A stretch of DNA of 64,000 bases from Petrachloros mirabilis ULC683 (GCF_009939295.1 NZ_WVIC01000018.1:18682-82681); one strand, 5' to 3'. Counted from the stretch's first letter, positions 34,619 to 43,540 are shown. Program-made: numbers and translations. The notes: generated from the sequence alone by a model not told the origin.

Positions 34619-35089
34619 ATGGCTGAAAAACTTCTCTATCCTCCAACGGCTCGTGTCAGCAACCAGGGAGCCAAGTTCCATTTTCAATCCCCAACCTCTT
34701 TTGCCACTGCACGGTCTCTGCCGCTTAGTTTTAAGTATGCCTGGGCGGGGGTCTCTCATACGTTCCGAACCCAAAGAAATTTTAGAATCCATGTATTTGT
34801 CGGTACCCTAGCCATTACCCTGGGGCTTTTTCTGGGGCTTTCTGGGGTGGAGATGGCAGCGGTCACGCTAACCAGTGCGCTGGTGATGATTTTAGAACTC
34901 ATGAATACTGCCATTGAGGCGGTGGTGGATTTGACTGTGGGCTGTACCTATCATCGCTTGGCAAAGACGGCTAAGGACTGCGCTGCGGGCATGGTCTTGC
35001 TGTCTGCGATCGCAGCCCTTGCAGTTGCCGCTATGGTGTTGTTGCCGCCCCTCTCAACTTGGTTACAGTTCTCACTGTTGGAGTTCTAG
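34619..35089 (+). CDS. dgkA: Diacylglycerol kinase (DgkA-type integral membrane)
   Basis: A 156-residue membrane kinase of the prokaryotic DAGK family, which phosphorylates diacylglycerol or undecaprenol. After a variable ~40-residue N-terminus come the amphipathic helix (KYAWAGVSHTFRTQRNFRIH), a membrane segment and the catalytic LELMNTAIEAVVDL, then KTAKDCAAGMVLLSAIAAL and a last membrane segment. In Gram-negative-type cells it recycles lipids; the exact substrate here is unknown. ATG 34619. trpG follows 67 bp downstream. Confidence 0.9.
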   Translation: MAEKLLYPPTARVSNQGAKFHFQSPTSFATARSLPLSFKYAWAGVSHTFRTQRNFRIHVFVGTLAITLGLFLGLSGVEMAAVTLTSALVMILELMNTAIEAVVDLTVGCTYHRLAKTAKDCAAGMVLLSAIAALAVAAMVLLPPLSTWLQFSLLEF

Positions 35090-35156
35090 GGTCAAGATTG
35101 GGATTCAAGTGCAAAAATAGATGCATATCGAGTAATCCCAGACCGGAGTATCCACC

Positions 35157-35765
35157 TTGATTTTGGTTATTGATAACTACGATAGCTTTACCTATAACCT
35201 GGTTCAATACCTTGGGGAGCTAGGGTCTAAGTTCCCCGCAGCCCAGGATCTTCAGGTCTATCGCAATGATCAGATCACCTTAGAGCAGGTGAAAGACCTC
35301 AAACCGGAAGCCATGGTAATTTCACCCGGTCCCGGACGACCTGATCAAGCCGGAATTTCTCTGAAGCTGATTCAAGAGCTGGGGTTACGAACGCCGATTT
35401 TGGGCGTTTGCTTAGGGCATCAAAGCATCGGGCAAGTTTACGGTGGCCATGTTGTTGCGGCACCTGAGCTAATGCATGGCAAAACCTCTGCCATCTATCA
35501 CACAGGGGTAGGTGTCTTTCAGGGGCTTGCCGACCCATTTACGGCTACCCGGTATCACAGTTTAGTGATCGATCGCGAGTCTTGTCCCGAGGTGCTGGAA
35601 ATTACTGCCTGGACAGAGGACGGTATTATTATGGGTGTCCGCCACCGCCAATACCCTCACATTGAAGGGGTGCAGTTTCACCCAGAGAGCATCCTCACCC
35701 ACTCTGGCAAGGATCTGCTACGGAACTTCCTAAATCAAGTGGAACGCTTGCGCTCAGGTGGCTGA
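35157..35765 (+). CDS. trpG: Anthranilate / aminodeoxychorismate synthase glutamine amidotransferase subunit
   Basis: A 202-residue class I glutamine amidotransferase that supplies ammonia to chorismate for tryptophan (TrpG) or folate (PabA) synthesis; many bacteria use one protein for both. Start IDNYDSFTYNLVQYLGELG, oxyanion SPGPGRP, nucleophile Cys85 in GVCLGHQSIGQ, YHSLVID and the catalytic GVQFHPES (His175, Glu177). The start is TTG 35157, supported by GGAG 8 bp upstream; no ATG fits better. Confidence 0.9.
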   Translation: MILVIDNYDSFTYNLVQYLGELGSKFPAAQDLQVYRNDQITLEQVKDLKPEAMVISPGPGRPDQAGISLKLIQELGLRTPILGVCLGHQSIGQVYGGHVVAAPELMHGKTSAIYHTGVGVFQGLADPFTATRYHSLVIDRESCPEVLEITAWTEDGIIMGVRHRQYPHIEGVQFHPESILTHSGKDLLRNFLNQVERLRSGG

Positions 35766-35881
35766 TTCTGGGGTGGTTGACGGGTGGCTGTATCGGCTGA
35801 ATCTGTCAAGGGAAATCACCCCAGTGGATACGCTAGGCTGGCTGGAGAAATGTATTGCTGCTGTTTTGAGGACAAGAGGCA

Positions 35882-37290
35882 TTGACATCTCCTCGACCTA
35901 AAGGTGCGAGGATTCTTAAGAGCACAAGACTCTTACTGGCTGTGCCAAGCAGCCTCTAAACTCTCCGAGCGAATCATCGAGCTTACTTGTATGCTTCCGA
36001 ATTATGTTCAAGGCTCCATTCCCATCAGCATTGACCAACCACCCCTTCTCGGTGCGGTACAGGCCACGCTTGACGCGCTTGCCCTTGAATACATACTTCG
36101 GCCTATTGTCGGCGTTCCACACTGGCAGGATGTCAGCATCAAGCGCAGACGACTTGCTGGTGTAGGACTCCTCTTGTTCAACGCACTCAATCCCGTATCG
36201 TTCGCAGAGGCTTTCCAGCTTGCGCTTAAAGGTAAATATCGGGATCTGAGTGAAATTCTGATTGTTTCGCTTGCCCATATTGCCCCCTTGCTTGAGGTCA
36301 GGGTTGTAACCGATAACAATCTTGCTGATGCCATTAGTGCGGCACCAATCAACGATATACCTGGCAGACTTATTCAGAAAGTCATTGACCTTGTGGTTGC
36401 GTCTGTCAAGCAGCTTGGCTTGCCGGTGGGTCAATCCGACAATACCTTGCCTGTCCTTAATGGCCTGAAGGCGGGCATTCTCCTTGTTGTACCACTGGTT
36501 GATGGACTTAACCCGCTTGCCGTCAACGATGAACGACTGGCGGGTGCTGAGGACGCAGGTGGCGAAGTTATCCAGCCCCAGGTCAATTCCAAGTATCTCG
36601 CCTGTTTGTATAGCCTGTTCGACCGCTGGTGCTTCGTAGATATAGGCCACATCAAAGTATCGCGCACCCAGCCTAGGGATGATGCGAACCTCTTTGACGA
36701 CCTTATCCCGCAGCCTCTCGGGGACTTCAAATTGAACGTCTCCGTACTGACGGCGAAAAGAACGGGACATTGGAACCTTGAAGATCCAATCCTTGCCGCT
36801 CATCTTGGCCCAGTCCCTTGGGCGGACAGGAATCATCAGCAGAAAGTGTCCATCCTTCGGCAGGTATCCAGGTATCTTGACTTTGGCCTGATATCCTCCC
36901 GACTGCTTAAGCTGCAACAGTTTGAAGAACGACCGGAAAGACCTGTCTACAATCTTCAAGGTTTGCTGCGCTATGTCGGTAGGCAACTCTTTGTAGTTTT
37001 CGTTCTCCTTTGCGTAGTGATAATTACCCTCGTAGGAAAGGTACTTGTGCTCTTGGAAAAAGTATTGCCGCACGTTAAAGAGGCCCACGTTGAACATGTT
37101 TTTGCTCAAGTGGCACATCTGCCTCAGCGCGTCAGATTGCTTTTTATCCAACCGAAGGCGGTTAGTTTGGCTCAAGAACATTTCGTATTCCCGCTAGATG
37201 CTAGCTATTCTAGCGGGAACTCTAGAATAATGCCAGCAAAGCTGGCGCTCCTATCCCTCCCCGCCCTGAAGTGCGGGGGTCCCCGGAGGT
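35882..37290 (-). mobile_element. Solo IS200/IS605-type (IS1341-like) TnpB element
   Basis: A TnpB gene without a TnpA partner. On the minus strand the right end lies just past the tnpB stop: a hairpin (arms 35891-35899 and 35902-35911) and a terminal ATGTCAA, a pattern I know from this family; this region would form the 3' part of the guide (omega) RNA. The left end upstream of tnpB holds three hairpins (37190-37217, 37232-37246, 37259-37278). The right-end boundary is fairly clear; the left boundary near 37290 is a guess. Confidence 0.65.
35916..37181 (-). CDS. tnpB: TnpB, RNA-guided nuclease of IS200/IS605 family, zinc-finger-less type
   Basis: A 421-residue TnpB. An N-terminal helix-turn-helix-like part (LSKNMFNVGLFNVRQYFF) precedes the OrfB core. 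RuvC catalytic residues are all present: Asp200 in GIDLGLDNFATC, Glu337/338 in VEQEESYTSKSS, Asp386 in VNADGNGALNI. The usual four-Cys zinc ribbon between the last two is missing: the SKSSALD segment carries serines where C-x-x-C would be. The frame is full length, so cleavage activity is possible. A 463-codon frame on the opposite strand is its antisense shadow. Confidence 0.9.
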   Translation of the reverse strand: MFLSQTNRLRLDKKQSDALRQMCHLSKNMFNVGLFNVRQYFFQEHKYLSYEGNYHYAKENENYKELPTDIAQQTLKIVDRSFRSFFKLLQLKQSGGYQAKVKIPGYLPKDGHFLLMIPVRPRDWAKMSGKDWIFKVPMSRSFRRQYGDVQFEVPERLRDKVVKEVRIIPRLGARYFDVAYIYEAPAVEQAIQTGEILGIDLGLDNFATCVLSTRQSFIVDGKRVKSINQWYNKENARLQAIKDRQGIVGLTHRQAKLLDRRNHKVNDFLNKSARYIVDWCRTNGISKIVIGYNPDLKQGGNMGKRNNQNFTQIPIFTFKRKLESLCERYGIECVEQEESYTSKSSALDADILPVWNADNRPKYVFKGKRVKRGLYRTEKGWLVNADGNGALNIIRKHTSKLDDSLGEFRGCLAQPVRVLCS

Positions 37291-37294
37291 TCTG

Positions 37295-38062
37295 ATGGTT
37301 GCAACGTCTGTGCGATCGCATCTCACCATCACATGGGAGCCTCTCCCAGCGGATTTTATTTTACCCGATGACCCTGTGGAAAGTAACCTACAACCTCTGC
37401 TAGCCGCAGCCCTACGTGAGTCTTTAGAGCTAGCGGGTCGATTACACCCACCCATGTTAGTGGCGTCTAACTTTGGCCTGTGTGCCAAGGTCAACCAGAA
37501 GACGGTGGTCAAAGCCCCAGACTGGGTTTACATCCCGGCAGTGCGCCCCCACCCTGATAGTGAAATCCGCCGCAGCTACACCCCCCAAGCCGAGGGTGAC
37601 ACCGTAGCAGTGGTGATGGAGTTTATTTCTGAAACCGATGGCCATGAGTACTCTATTAATCCGCACTACCCCTACGGCAAGTGGTATTTCTATGAGCAAA
37701 TTCTCCAGGTGCCTCTTTACGTGATTTTTCACCCCTTATTCGAGGTAATCGAGGTATATGCGCTCATTCAGGGGCAGTACCAACAACAGTCACCGGATGA
37801 GTTAGGCCGTTATTGGATTGCCCCTCTCAACTTATTTTTAGGAACTTGGACAGGCTCAAAAGCTGAGGTAACGGGTTGCTGGCTACGCTGGTGGGATCAG
37901 TCTGGTCTACTTTTGCCCTGGGGAGTAGAGCAAGTGGCTCAAGAACGCCAACGAGCAGAGCAAGAGCGCCAACGAGCAGAGCAAGAACGCCAACGAGCAG
38001 AGCGATTAGCTGAACAGTTGCGCCAACTGGGGGTCAACCTAGAAAATGGCCAACAGGCATAA
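37295..38062 (+). CDS. Uma2 family (DUF820) protein with C-terminal coiled coil
   Basis: A 255-residue Uma2-type protein, longer than usual. Core motifs: KAPDWVYIPAVRP, AVVMEFISETDG (the acidic catalytic-like position), YPYGKWYFYEQILQVPLYVIF. The C-terminal ~45 residues are a charged coiled coil from three 21-bp tandem repeats encoding QERQRAE. ATG 37295 is preceded 5 bp upstream by GGAGG; this ribosome site lies in or at the end of the TnpB element. The frame is open eight codons further into the element. Function unknown. Confidence 0.85.
   Translation: MVATSVRSHLTITWEPLPADFILPDDPVESNLQPLLAAALRESLELAGRLHPPMLVASNFGLCAKVNQKTVVKAPDWVYIPAVRPHPDSEIRRSYTPQAEGDTVAVVMEFISETDGHEYSINPHYPYGKWYFYEQILQVPLYVIFHPLFEVIEVYALIQGQYQQQSPDELGRYWIAPLNLFLGTWTGSKAEVTGCWLRWWDQSGLLLPWGVEQVAQERQRAEQERQRAEQERQRAERLAEQLRQLGVNLENGQQA
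37940..38002 (+). repeat. Three tandem 21-bp repeats within the Uma2 gene
   Basis: Three copies of a 21-bp unit (37940-37960, 37961-37981, 37982-38002), the middle one differing by one base, encoding the heptad QERQRAE. The unit length equals one coiled-coil heptad, so copy number changes would keep both frame and heptad register. Confidence 0.9.
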
Positions 38063-38098
38063 GCCCAGCAAGTGAGCCGAGGAGTTAACCAGCCCTAC

Positions 38099-38968
38099 AT
38101 GGACAGACAACCGAGGATGGTCAATAACCCATTCATAGGAGCGATCACCCCCTATGTCTGGCGCGGGATTCAATACTTATTTCTGACGGCCATTGCGGTG
38201 GTGATGCTGATACCACTGCTGTGGTTAATCAGCACGGCATTCAAATCCCCTACAGAAAATATCTTTCAGTTTCCGCCCCAGTTTTTGCCTCAGCAACCTA
38301 CCCTAGATAACTTCGTGCGGGTTTGGAAAACCCAACCCTTTGGGCGGTATTTCTGGAATAGTTTACTGGTGGCCACCTTAACGGTGACCCTGAACCTCAT
38401 CTCTAGTGCCCTGGCTGCTTATCCCCTGGCTCGATTGAACTTTGCAGGCAAGGACTGGATTTTTGCGGCGGTGGTATCCACCATCATGATCCCCTTCCAA
38501 ATCGTGATGATTCCCTTATATATTCTCACGGTGCAGTTGGGGTTGCGGAATACTTATTTGGGGGTCATTTTTCCAGCGATTGCCTCTGCTTTTGGCATTT
38601 TTCTATTGCGTCAAGCCTTCCAGGGAGTTCCCAAAGATCTAGAAGAAGCCGCCCGTATGGATGGCTGCTCAGAGTTGGGGATTTGGTGGCATGTGATGTT
38701 GCCTGCGGTGCGTCCAGCTCTGGTGACGCTGGCTATTTTTGTCTTTATTGGCTCCTGGAGTGAGTTTTTGTGGCCGTTAATTGTCTTAGATGAACCCAAC
38801 TACTACACGTTGCCCCTGGGCGTGGCCACTCTTGCCGGAACTTTCTCTCTGGACTGGCGACTGATTGCAGCAGGCTCTGTGATTTCTATCGCGCCTATTT
38901 TGATTTTCTTTTTGTTTATGCAGCGCTATATTGTTCCGTCCGAGGTCGGCAGCGGTGTCAAGGGCTAA
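38099..38968 (+). CDS. Carbohydrate ABC transporter permease (MalG/LacG-type)
   Basis: A 289-residue inner-membrane permease with six predicted membrane segments. Early STAFKSPTENIFQFPP and the EAA loop EEAARMDGCSELGIWWHVML identify the MalG/UgpE group of sugar importers. ATG 38099 follows AGGAG by 14 bp; GTG 38072 is an alternative start and ATG 38117 another. No binding protein, second permease or ATPase is adjacent, so the other subunits must be encoded elsewhere. It starts shortly after the Uma2 stop. Confidence 0.88.
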   Translation: MDRQPRMVNNPFIGAITPYVWRGIQYLFLTAIAVVMLIPLLWLISTAFKSPTENIFQFPPQFLPQQPTLDNFVRVWKTQPFGRYFWNSLLVATLTVTLNLISSALAAYPLARLNFAGKDWIFAAVVSTIMIPFQIVMIPLYILTVQLGLRNTYLGVIFPAIASAFGIFLLRQAFQGVPKDLEEAARMDGCSELGIWWHVMLPAVRPALVTLAIFVFIGSWSEFLWPLIVLDEPNYYTLPLGVATLAGTFSLDWRLIAAGSVISIAPILIFFLFMQRYIVPSEVGSGVKG

Positions 38969-39055
38969 CGTCGGGTTTCTGAGCGGGTCTCCAGGCCGGA
39001 GCGCGAAGACCGAAATTTTCCTACAGAATTTGGGACTACAGAACTTAGGTTGGAG

Positions 39056-40336
39056 CTAGGGAGATTTCAAGGGTTGCGTGACTGTTTGGGTTGACGACGC
39101 AGATCGCAAGATATGGCCGACGCTGCGATCGCGCCTCACATAACTCTGAAGCCAAGTCAATAATACAAAGAGTCGATTTCGGTATCCCGGCAAATAGATA
39201 AGATGTACCAACAACCAGAGACTCCAGGCTAAAAATCCAGTGAGGTTTACTCCAGCAATTCGGCCCACACCGCTGTAGCCACCAATAATCGCCAAACGAC
39301 CTTTTTGAAAATATCGAAAGGGTTGGGGGGTGACTCCCCGTAACTGGCGTTTGAGATTTTGAGCCACGGTAACCCCCTGTTGTAAAGCCTCGGGCGCTAC
39401 CCCAGCTAGGGGCTGGCCCCGATGCAACACATGGGCCAGATCACCCAGGGCATAAATATTGTCATAGTCTGCCAATTGCAGAGTTGATTGCACCCACAGC
39501 TTGCCCGTAGAGCTCACCGTCACATCCAAGGAAAGCTTGGGGTGAGCCACAGCTAAACCTGCGGCCCAAATTGGGGTTGCTGTGGGTAAAATTTGCCCCT
39601 GCTCCAATTCCACCCAGTCTGCGCTCACACCGCAGACTCTTGTTTCGAGCATGACTGTGACCCCAAGACGCTGCAGATGGCGCACCGCAAAATCTCCAAG
39701 GGCATCCGGAAACTCCGGAAAAAGTCGAGTTCCGGCATGAACCAAGGTGATCTGCACCGAGTGAGCGTCTAAGGTGGGAAAGTCTCGCCGCAAAGCACCC
39801 TTGACCCACTCATTCAGGGCACCCGCAACTTCAACCCCAGTCGTGCCACCCCCCACAATCACAAAACTGAGCAACGCCTGACGCGCCTGTGGATCTAGAA
39901 TTTGGGTGGCTCGCTCAAAGCAGGTAAGGATTTGATTGCGAAGTGCGATCGCATCAGCCAACGTCTTCAGTGCAAAAGCATACTCCGCCGCCCCCGAAAT
40001 ACCCAGAAACTGAGCACGACTGCCCGTGGCGACCACCAAAAAATCGTAGGCAAACTCCCCCCTATCCGTGACCACCACCTGGCGATCCGCCTCGATTTGC
40101 AGAATCTCCGCCCAACAAAAATTCACATTTTTTGCCCGTCGCAAGAGTCGCCGGACGGGGTAAGCAATGTGGTATGGCTCTAACTGTGCCGTTGCTACCT
40201 GATACAGCAGCGGCACAAAGGTGTGATAGTTTTGTCGATCAATAAGCCAGACCTCAGCCTCAACCCCAGCCAAAGATTGGGCTGCTTGCAAACCAGCAAA
40301 TCCGGCACCCAGGATGACAATTCGCGTCCGACGCAT
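39056..40336 (-). CDS. ndh: Type II NADH dehydrogenase (NDH-2), NAD(P)/FAD oxidoreductase
   Basis: A 426-residue flavoprotein that oxidises NADH and reduces quinone without proton pumping. Two Rossmann motifs: FAD-binding ILGAGFAGLQAAQSL (GxGxxG at 10-15) and NAD-binding FVIVGGGTTGVEVAGAL (about 158-174); later the FAD-contacting IYALGDLAHV. The C-terminus has a hydrophobic/amphipathic stretch (GFLAWSLWLLVHLIYLPGYR) for membrane attachment. Cyanobacterial NDH-2 proteins are thought to act largely in redox sensing. ATG 40336. Confidence 0.92.
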   Translation of the reverse strand: MRRTRIVILGAGFAGLQAAQSLAGVEAEVWLIDRQNYHTFVPLLYQVATAQLEPYHIAYPVRRLLRRAKNVNFCWAEILQIEADRQVVVTDRGEFAYDFLVVATGSRAQFLGISGAAEYAFALKTLADAIALRNQILTCFERATQILDPQARQALLSFVIVGGGTTGVEVAGALNEWVKGALRRDFPTLDAHSVQITLVHAGTRLFPEFPDALGDFAVRHLQRLGVTVMLETRVCGVSADWVELEQGQILPTATPIWAAGLAVAHPKLSLDVTVSSTGKLWVQSTLQLADYDNIYALGDLAHVLHRGQPLAGVAPEALQQGVTVAQNLKRQLRGVTPQPFRYFQKGRLAIIGGYSGVGRIAGVNLTGFLAWSLWLLVHLIYLPGYRNRLFVLLTWLQSYVRRDRSVGHILRSASSTQTVTQPLKSP

Positions 40337-40492
40337 AAAATTCTGCGGAAAAGTAACCCTTAAAGGTAGCGCTGCTGACCCTAACGCCAGACTGTCCTTT
40401 TACAAAGGGTAACAAATCCATTCAAAGGTGCCACTCAAAATTGAAAGTCACCGAGACTCCAAAGCCCCAGTGACTCTCAACATCACGACCTC

Positions 40493-40600
40493 TATAGCGG
40501 TTTACAGATCAATGGAGTACATGGGGTGCAGGGGGCAGTGCCCCCTGCGTGGGGGTTCCACCCCCACACCCCGTATCTCACTCAGGTGAGAACCGCTGTA
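40493..40600 (+). repeat. ~105-bp palindromic dispersed repeat, copy A
   Basis: Begins TATAGCGGTT and ends AACCGCTGTA, near-perfect terminal inverted repeats. The interior contains nested palindromes: gggggcagtgccccc, gtgggggttccacccccac and ctcactcaggtgag. A second copy in the same orientation lies at 43332-43435. The features are those of a MITE or REP-like element. It occupies most of the 330-bp gap between the ndh and apcF genes; nothing else is evident in that gap. Confidence 0.8.
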
Positions 40601-40668
40601 ATAGAGTCTAGACTCAAACCGCCTAGCCAATGTGAACCATCAGCTAGAGTTGAAAAATATCCGCCTCG

Positions 40669-41178
40669 CTAAATATTTTGTTCACTGAGTTGACGACTCA
40701 AGTAATCGAAGGGCTCATCCAAGAAGCCCTTGGCGTCAATACCAGCCTCTATAACCTGAGCTCGCACAAGATCCTTCATGATTTGAATCCCTTGAACTGT
40801 TGGGCCAATAGGCACCCCTAGAGAATTGTAGGTGTCTCGCAACCCTTCTAAAACTCGCTCATCTAACACATCTTTATCTCCAGCAACCAGGGCATAGCTG
40901 GCATAGCGCAGGTAATAATCCATATCTCGCAGGCAGGCGGCATAGCGCCGGGTGGTGTAGGCATTTCCCCCTGGCTGAATCAGTTCAGGTAGCTCGTCAA
41001 ACAAGCGCAAACCGGCCTCTTTGACAATTCCAGCAGCATTGGATGTAATCACTGCCGCTGCCTGTACGCGCGTGGTTCCCGATTCGAAGTAAGACTTCAG
41101 TGTATCGAGGGCGTCGCGGTCAAAGTACCGTCCCGAGATGTCATACCGGCCAATCAGGGCTGTAACTGCGTCCTGCAT
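40669..41178 (-). CDS. apcF: ApcF, allophycocyanin beta-18 subunit
   Basis: A 169-residue phycobiliprotein of the phycobilisome core. The globin-like fold is clear; chromophore-binding Cys82 lies in TTRRYAACLRDMDYYLRYA and Asn72, the methylated position of beta subunits, is present. Length and the ending ...DEPFDYLSRQLSEQ match ApcF, which pairs with ApcE in the core cylinders and helps pass energy to photosystem II. GAGAGGAACGT directly before ATG 41178 supports this start over the TTG-type start five codons upstream. Monocistronic, as apcF usually is; divergent from glnA. Confidence 0.9.
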   Translation of the reverse strand: MQDAVTALIGRYDISGRYFDRDALDTLKSYFESGTTRVQAAAVITSNAAGIVKEAGLRLFDELPELIQPGGNAYTTRRYAACLRDMDYYLRYASYALVAGDKDVLDERVLEGLRDTYNSLGVPIGPTVQGIQIMKDLVRAQVIEAGIDAKGFLDEPFDYLSRQLSEQNI

Positions 41179-41893
41179 ACGTTCCTCTCCCAAATATCCA
41201 GTTAATGTTCTAGTGGTGTTTAAGGTGACTTACTGAGCGTCCGTCCTTGGGTATTTTTGCTGAGGATCCTTGAGATGTAAGGGCACAATAATGCCCAACA
41301 CGGTTGCCTAACACTGTATTTGCCAACCCATTACATCCACAGCAAAGAAGCTCTGGTATTTGATTGTCTCAGATTCTCAGCCTCAAACTCACTTACTTCG
41401 CAAGTCTTAATTAAGTTATGTATCTTCCTATCAGTACAGCCTCCCTGTCCACCTAGATTAGGAGCCCTACCTTTATAAAATTGTGACGGAATAGTTGGCT
41501 CAAGAGAAAAATAGTAGCCAATGATACAAAACAGCCCCGGGGCACTCTCTACGATAAGAGGCTGACTTAAGCAGTTTGCCACTCCATGCTGGGTCGCACT
41601 TTGCTGCCTAGCGTGGGAGGTTCAAATCAAATGGCGAAGCTGTAGCCCTGGAATGTTGACCCGATGAGATTCAATATCGTGCTTGAGCCTCAGAGGCAGT
41701 TTAAAACGTTCCTAACGCCTTGCACCCGACCTCTAAATCCCCCATTCTGGGGGACTTAAGCGTGATCAAAGCCCCCCGGGAGGGAGGGCAAATGTCGAGC
41801 ATGGGAAGACCTTAAAGACAGCCTCTCACACTCCCGGTATTTGCAGCCTTAGCTTGCTCACTCGCCCTACACATGTGTCTCAAGGAGTAATTC
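41179..41893. promoter_or_regulatory. Long divergent intergenic region apcF-glnA
   Basis: 715 bp with no convincing gene; an 83-codon minus-strand frame at 41331-41582 has no recognisable product. It should hold the apcF promoter at the left and the glnA promoter at the right. A dispersed repeat sits at 41712-41744. AAGGAG just before 41894 is the glnA ribosome site. I looked for the NtcA motif GTA-N8-TAC and found no exact copy. No tRNA: the GGTTCAAATC near 41606 lacks a matching stem. Confidence 0.55.
41712..41744. repeat. Dispersed repeat, copy 2
   Basis: Contains ctaacgccttgcacccg (41712-41728) and taaatccccca (41734-41744), the exact reverse complement of blocks downstream of uvrA at 1071-1103. 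Confidence 0.6.
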
Positions 41894-43315
41894 ATGCCCC
41901 AGACCCCACAAGACGTCTTGAATTGGATTCAGAACGAAAACATTCAAGTTGTTGACCTCAAGTTCATTGACATGCCGGGCACCTGGCAGCACCTCACCCT
42001 CTACCACGATCAAATTGATGAAAGCAGCTTCACGGATGGGGTTGCCTTTGACGGGTCAAGTATTCGGGGTTGGAAAGCGATTAACGACTCTGATATGGCC
42101 ATGGTGCCGGATCCGATCACGGCCTGGATTGATCCGTTCATGAAAGAGCCGACCCTCAGCATGATCTGTACGATTAAAGAGCCTCGTACCGGACAGTTGT
42201 ACGATCGATGCCCACGAGCCATTGCCGAGAGGGCTCTAAACTACCTAGCCAATACTGAGGTTGGTGATACGGCCTACTTTGGCCCTGAGGCGGAATTTTT
42301 TATTTTTGATGACGTGCGCTTTGATCAGAAAGAAAACGAGTGCTATTACCACGTCGATAGCGTAGAAGGTCGCTGGAATACAGGACGCCAAGAGGAAGGG
42401 GGCAACCTCGGCTACAAACCTCGGTATAAAGAGGGCTACTTTCCGGTGCCCCCAACGGATTCCATGCAAGATATTCGTACCGAAATGCTGCTGACCATGG
42501 CCAAGTGCGGGGTGCCAATTGAAAAGCAGCACCATGAGGTGGCTACTGGCGGACAAGCAGAGTTAGGCATTAAATTTGGCCCCATTATTCAGGCGGCTGA
42601 CTATTTGATGACCTACAAGTACTGCATTAAAAACGTGGCTAGAAAGTACGGCAAGACCGTTACATTCATGCCCAAACCCTTGTTTAACGACAACGGCTCT
42701 GGAATGCATACCCACATGTCGCTTTGGAAAGCGGGGCAGCCTTTGTTCTGGGGAGATGGCTATGCCAACCTCAGCCAAGTTGCCCTGTGGGCTATTGGCG
42801 GCATTCTGAAGCATGCCCCAGCACTATTGGCGTTTACAAATCCTACCACCAACTCTTACAAGCGCTTGGTGCCTGGGTTTGAGGCTCCTGTCAATTTGGC
42901 CTATTCTCAAGGCAATCGCTCAGCTTCGGTGCGAATTCCCCTTACAGGGAGTAATCCAAAAGCAAAACGCTTTGAGTTTCGGTGTCCGGACGCTACCTCT
43001 AACCCCTATCTGGCCTTTTCGGCCATGCTGTGTGCGGCAATTGACGGGGTGAAAAACCAAATTGATCCGGGCAGTCCCCTGGATGTTGATATTTACGATC
43101 TCAGTCCTGAAGAATTAGCCAAAGTTCCTTCGACTCCAGGATCCTTGCTTGATGCCCTAGAAGCGCTGCGGCAAGACAATGGGTTCCTGACAGCAGGAGG
43201 TGTCTTTAGTGATGACTTTATTGAGAATTGGATCGAGTACAAGCTCGACAATGAGGTGAACCCCATGCGCTTGCGTCCTCACCCCTATGAGTTTGCGCTT
43301 TACTACGATGTCTAA
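41894..43315 (+). CDS. glnA: Glutamine synthetase type I
   Basis: A 473-residue type I glutamine synthetase that makes glutamine from glutamate, ammonia and ATP, the central nitrogen-assimilation step. Visible: [15 protein letters not shown], the active-site [24 protein letters not shown], the ATP-binding [17 protein letters not shown] and SVRIP. The Tyr region DIYDLSPEE, adenylylated in enterics, is present, but cyanobacterial enzymes are instead inhibited by small GS-inactivating factors. AAGGAG precedes the ATG. Length equals the usual cyanobacterial GlnA. A dispersed repeat and then a terminator follow. Confidence 0.97.
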   Translation: MPQTPQDVLNWIQNENIQVVDLKFIDMPGTWQHLTLYHDQIDESSFTDGVAFDGSSIRGWKAINDSDMAMVPDPITAWIDPFMKEPTLSMICTIKEPRTGQLYDRCPRAIAERALNYLANTEVGDTAYFGPEAEFFIFDDVRFDQKENECYYHVDSVEGRWNTGRQEEGGNLGYKPRYKEGYFPVPPTDSMQDIRTEMLLTMAKCGVPIEKQHHEVATGGQAELGIKFGPIIQAADYLMTYKYCIKNVARKYGKTVTFMPKPLFNDNGSGMHTHMSLWKAGQPLFWGDGYANLSQVALWAIGGILKHAPALLAFTNPTTNSYKRLVPGFEAPVNLAYSQGNRSASVRIPLTGSNPKAKRFEFRCPDATSNPYLAFSAMLCAAIDGVKNQIDPGSPLDVDIYDLSPEELAKVPSTPGSLLDALEALRQDNGFLTAGGVFSDDFIENWIEYKLDNEVNPMRLRPHPYEFALYYDV

Positions 43316-43331
43316 GCGGGCTGGGTTAAGT

Positions 43332-43435
43332 TATGGCGGTTGACAGATCAATGGAGTACATGGGAGGGGGCAGTGCCCCCTGCGTGGGGGTTCCACCCCC
43401 ACACCCCGTACCTCACTCAGGTGAGAACTGCTATA
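43332..43435 (+). repeat. ~105-bp palindromic dispersed repeat, copy B
   Basis: Second copy of the element at 40493-40600, same orientation, from TATGGCGGTT to AACTGCTATA, with a few substitutions and a 4-bp deletion in the first palindrome. It lies 17 bp after the glnA stop, between glnA and its likely terminator. Confidence 0.8.
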
Positions 43436-43485
43436 GCTGTGAGCGTTAGCGAGCAGCCTGTTTGGCTAAATAGCCGGTAAAGTAG

Positions 43486-43516
43486 TAGCTACCCCTTTCT
43501 GGGTAGCTATTTTTTT
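43486..43516 (+). terminator. Rho-independent terminator downstream of glnA
   Basis: An 8-bp stem AGCTACCC / GGGTAGCT with a 6-nt loop followed by ATTTTTTT. Clear intrinsic terminator on the plus strand, about 170 bp after the glnA stop and 25 bp before the next gene start. Confidence 0.85.
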
Positions 43517-43540
43517 GAGTTTTTGCTGAAGACATCATAC

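Noticed and set aside
35904..37295. 463-codon plus-strand open frame
   Set aside because: It is the exact antisense of the tnpB gene, which has clear RuvC motifs; the plus-strand translation has no recognisable domain.
41395..41450. GTA...TAC-like sequence as an NtcA site for glnA
   Set aside because: The spacing between the half-sites is too long (about 12 instead of 8) and it is over 400 bp from the glnA start.
41331..41582. 83-codon minus-strand frame in the apcF-glnA gap
   Set aside because: Composition is non-coding-like, with no Shine-Dalgarno or recognised motif.
41581..41660. Possible tRNA near 41606 because of GGTTCAAATC
   Set aside because: The T-stem partner and acceptor stem are absent, so no cloverleaf can be drawn.
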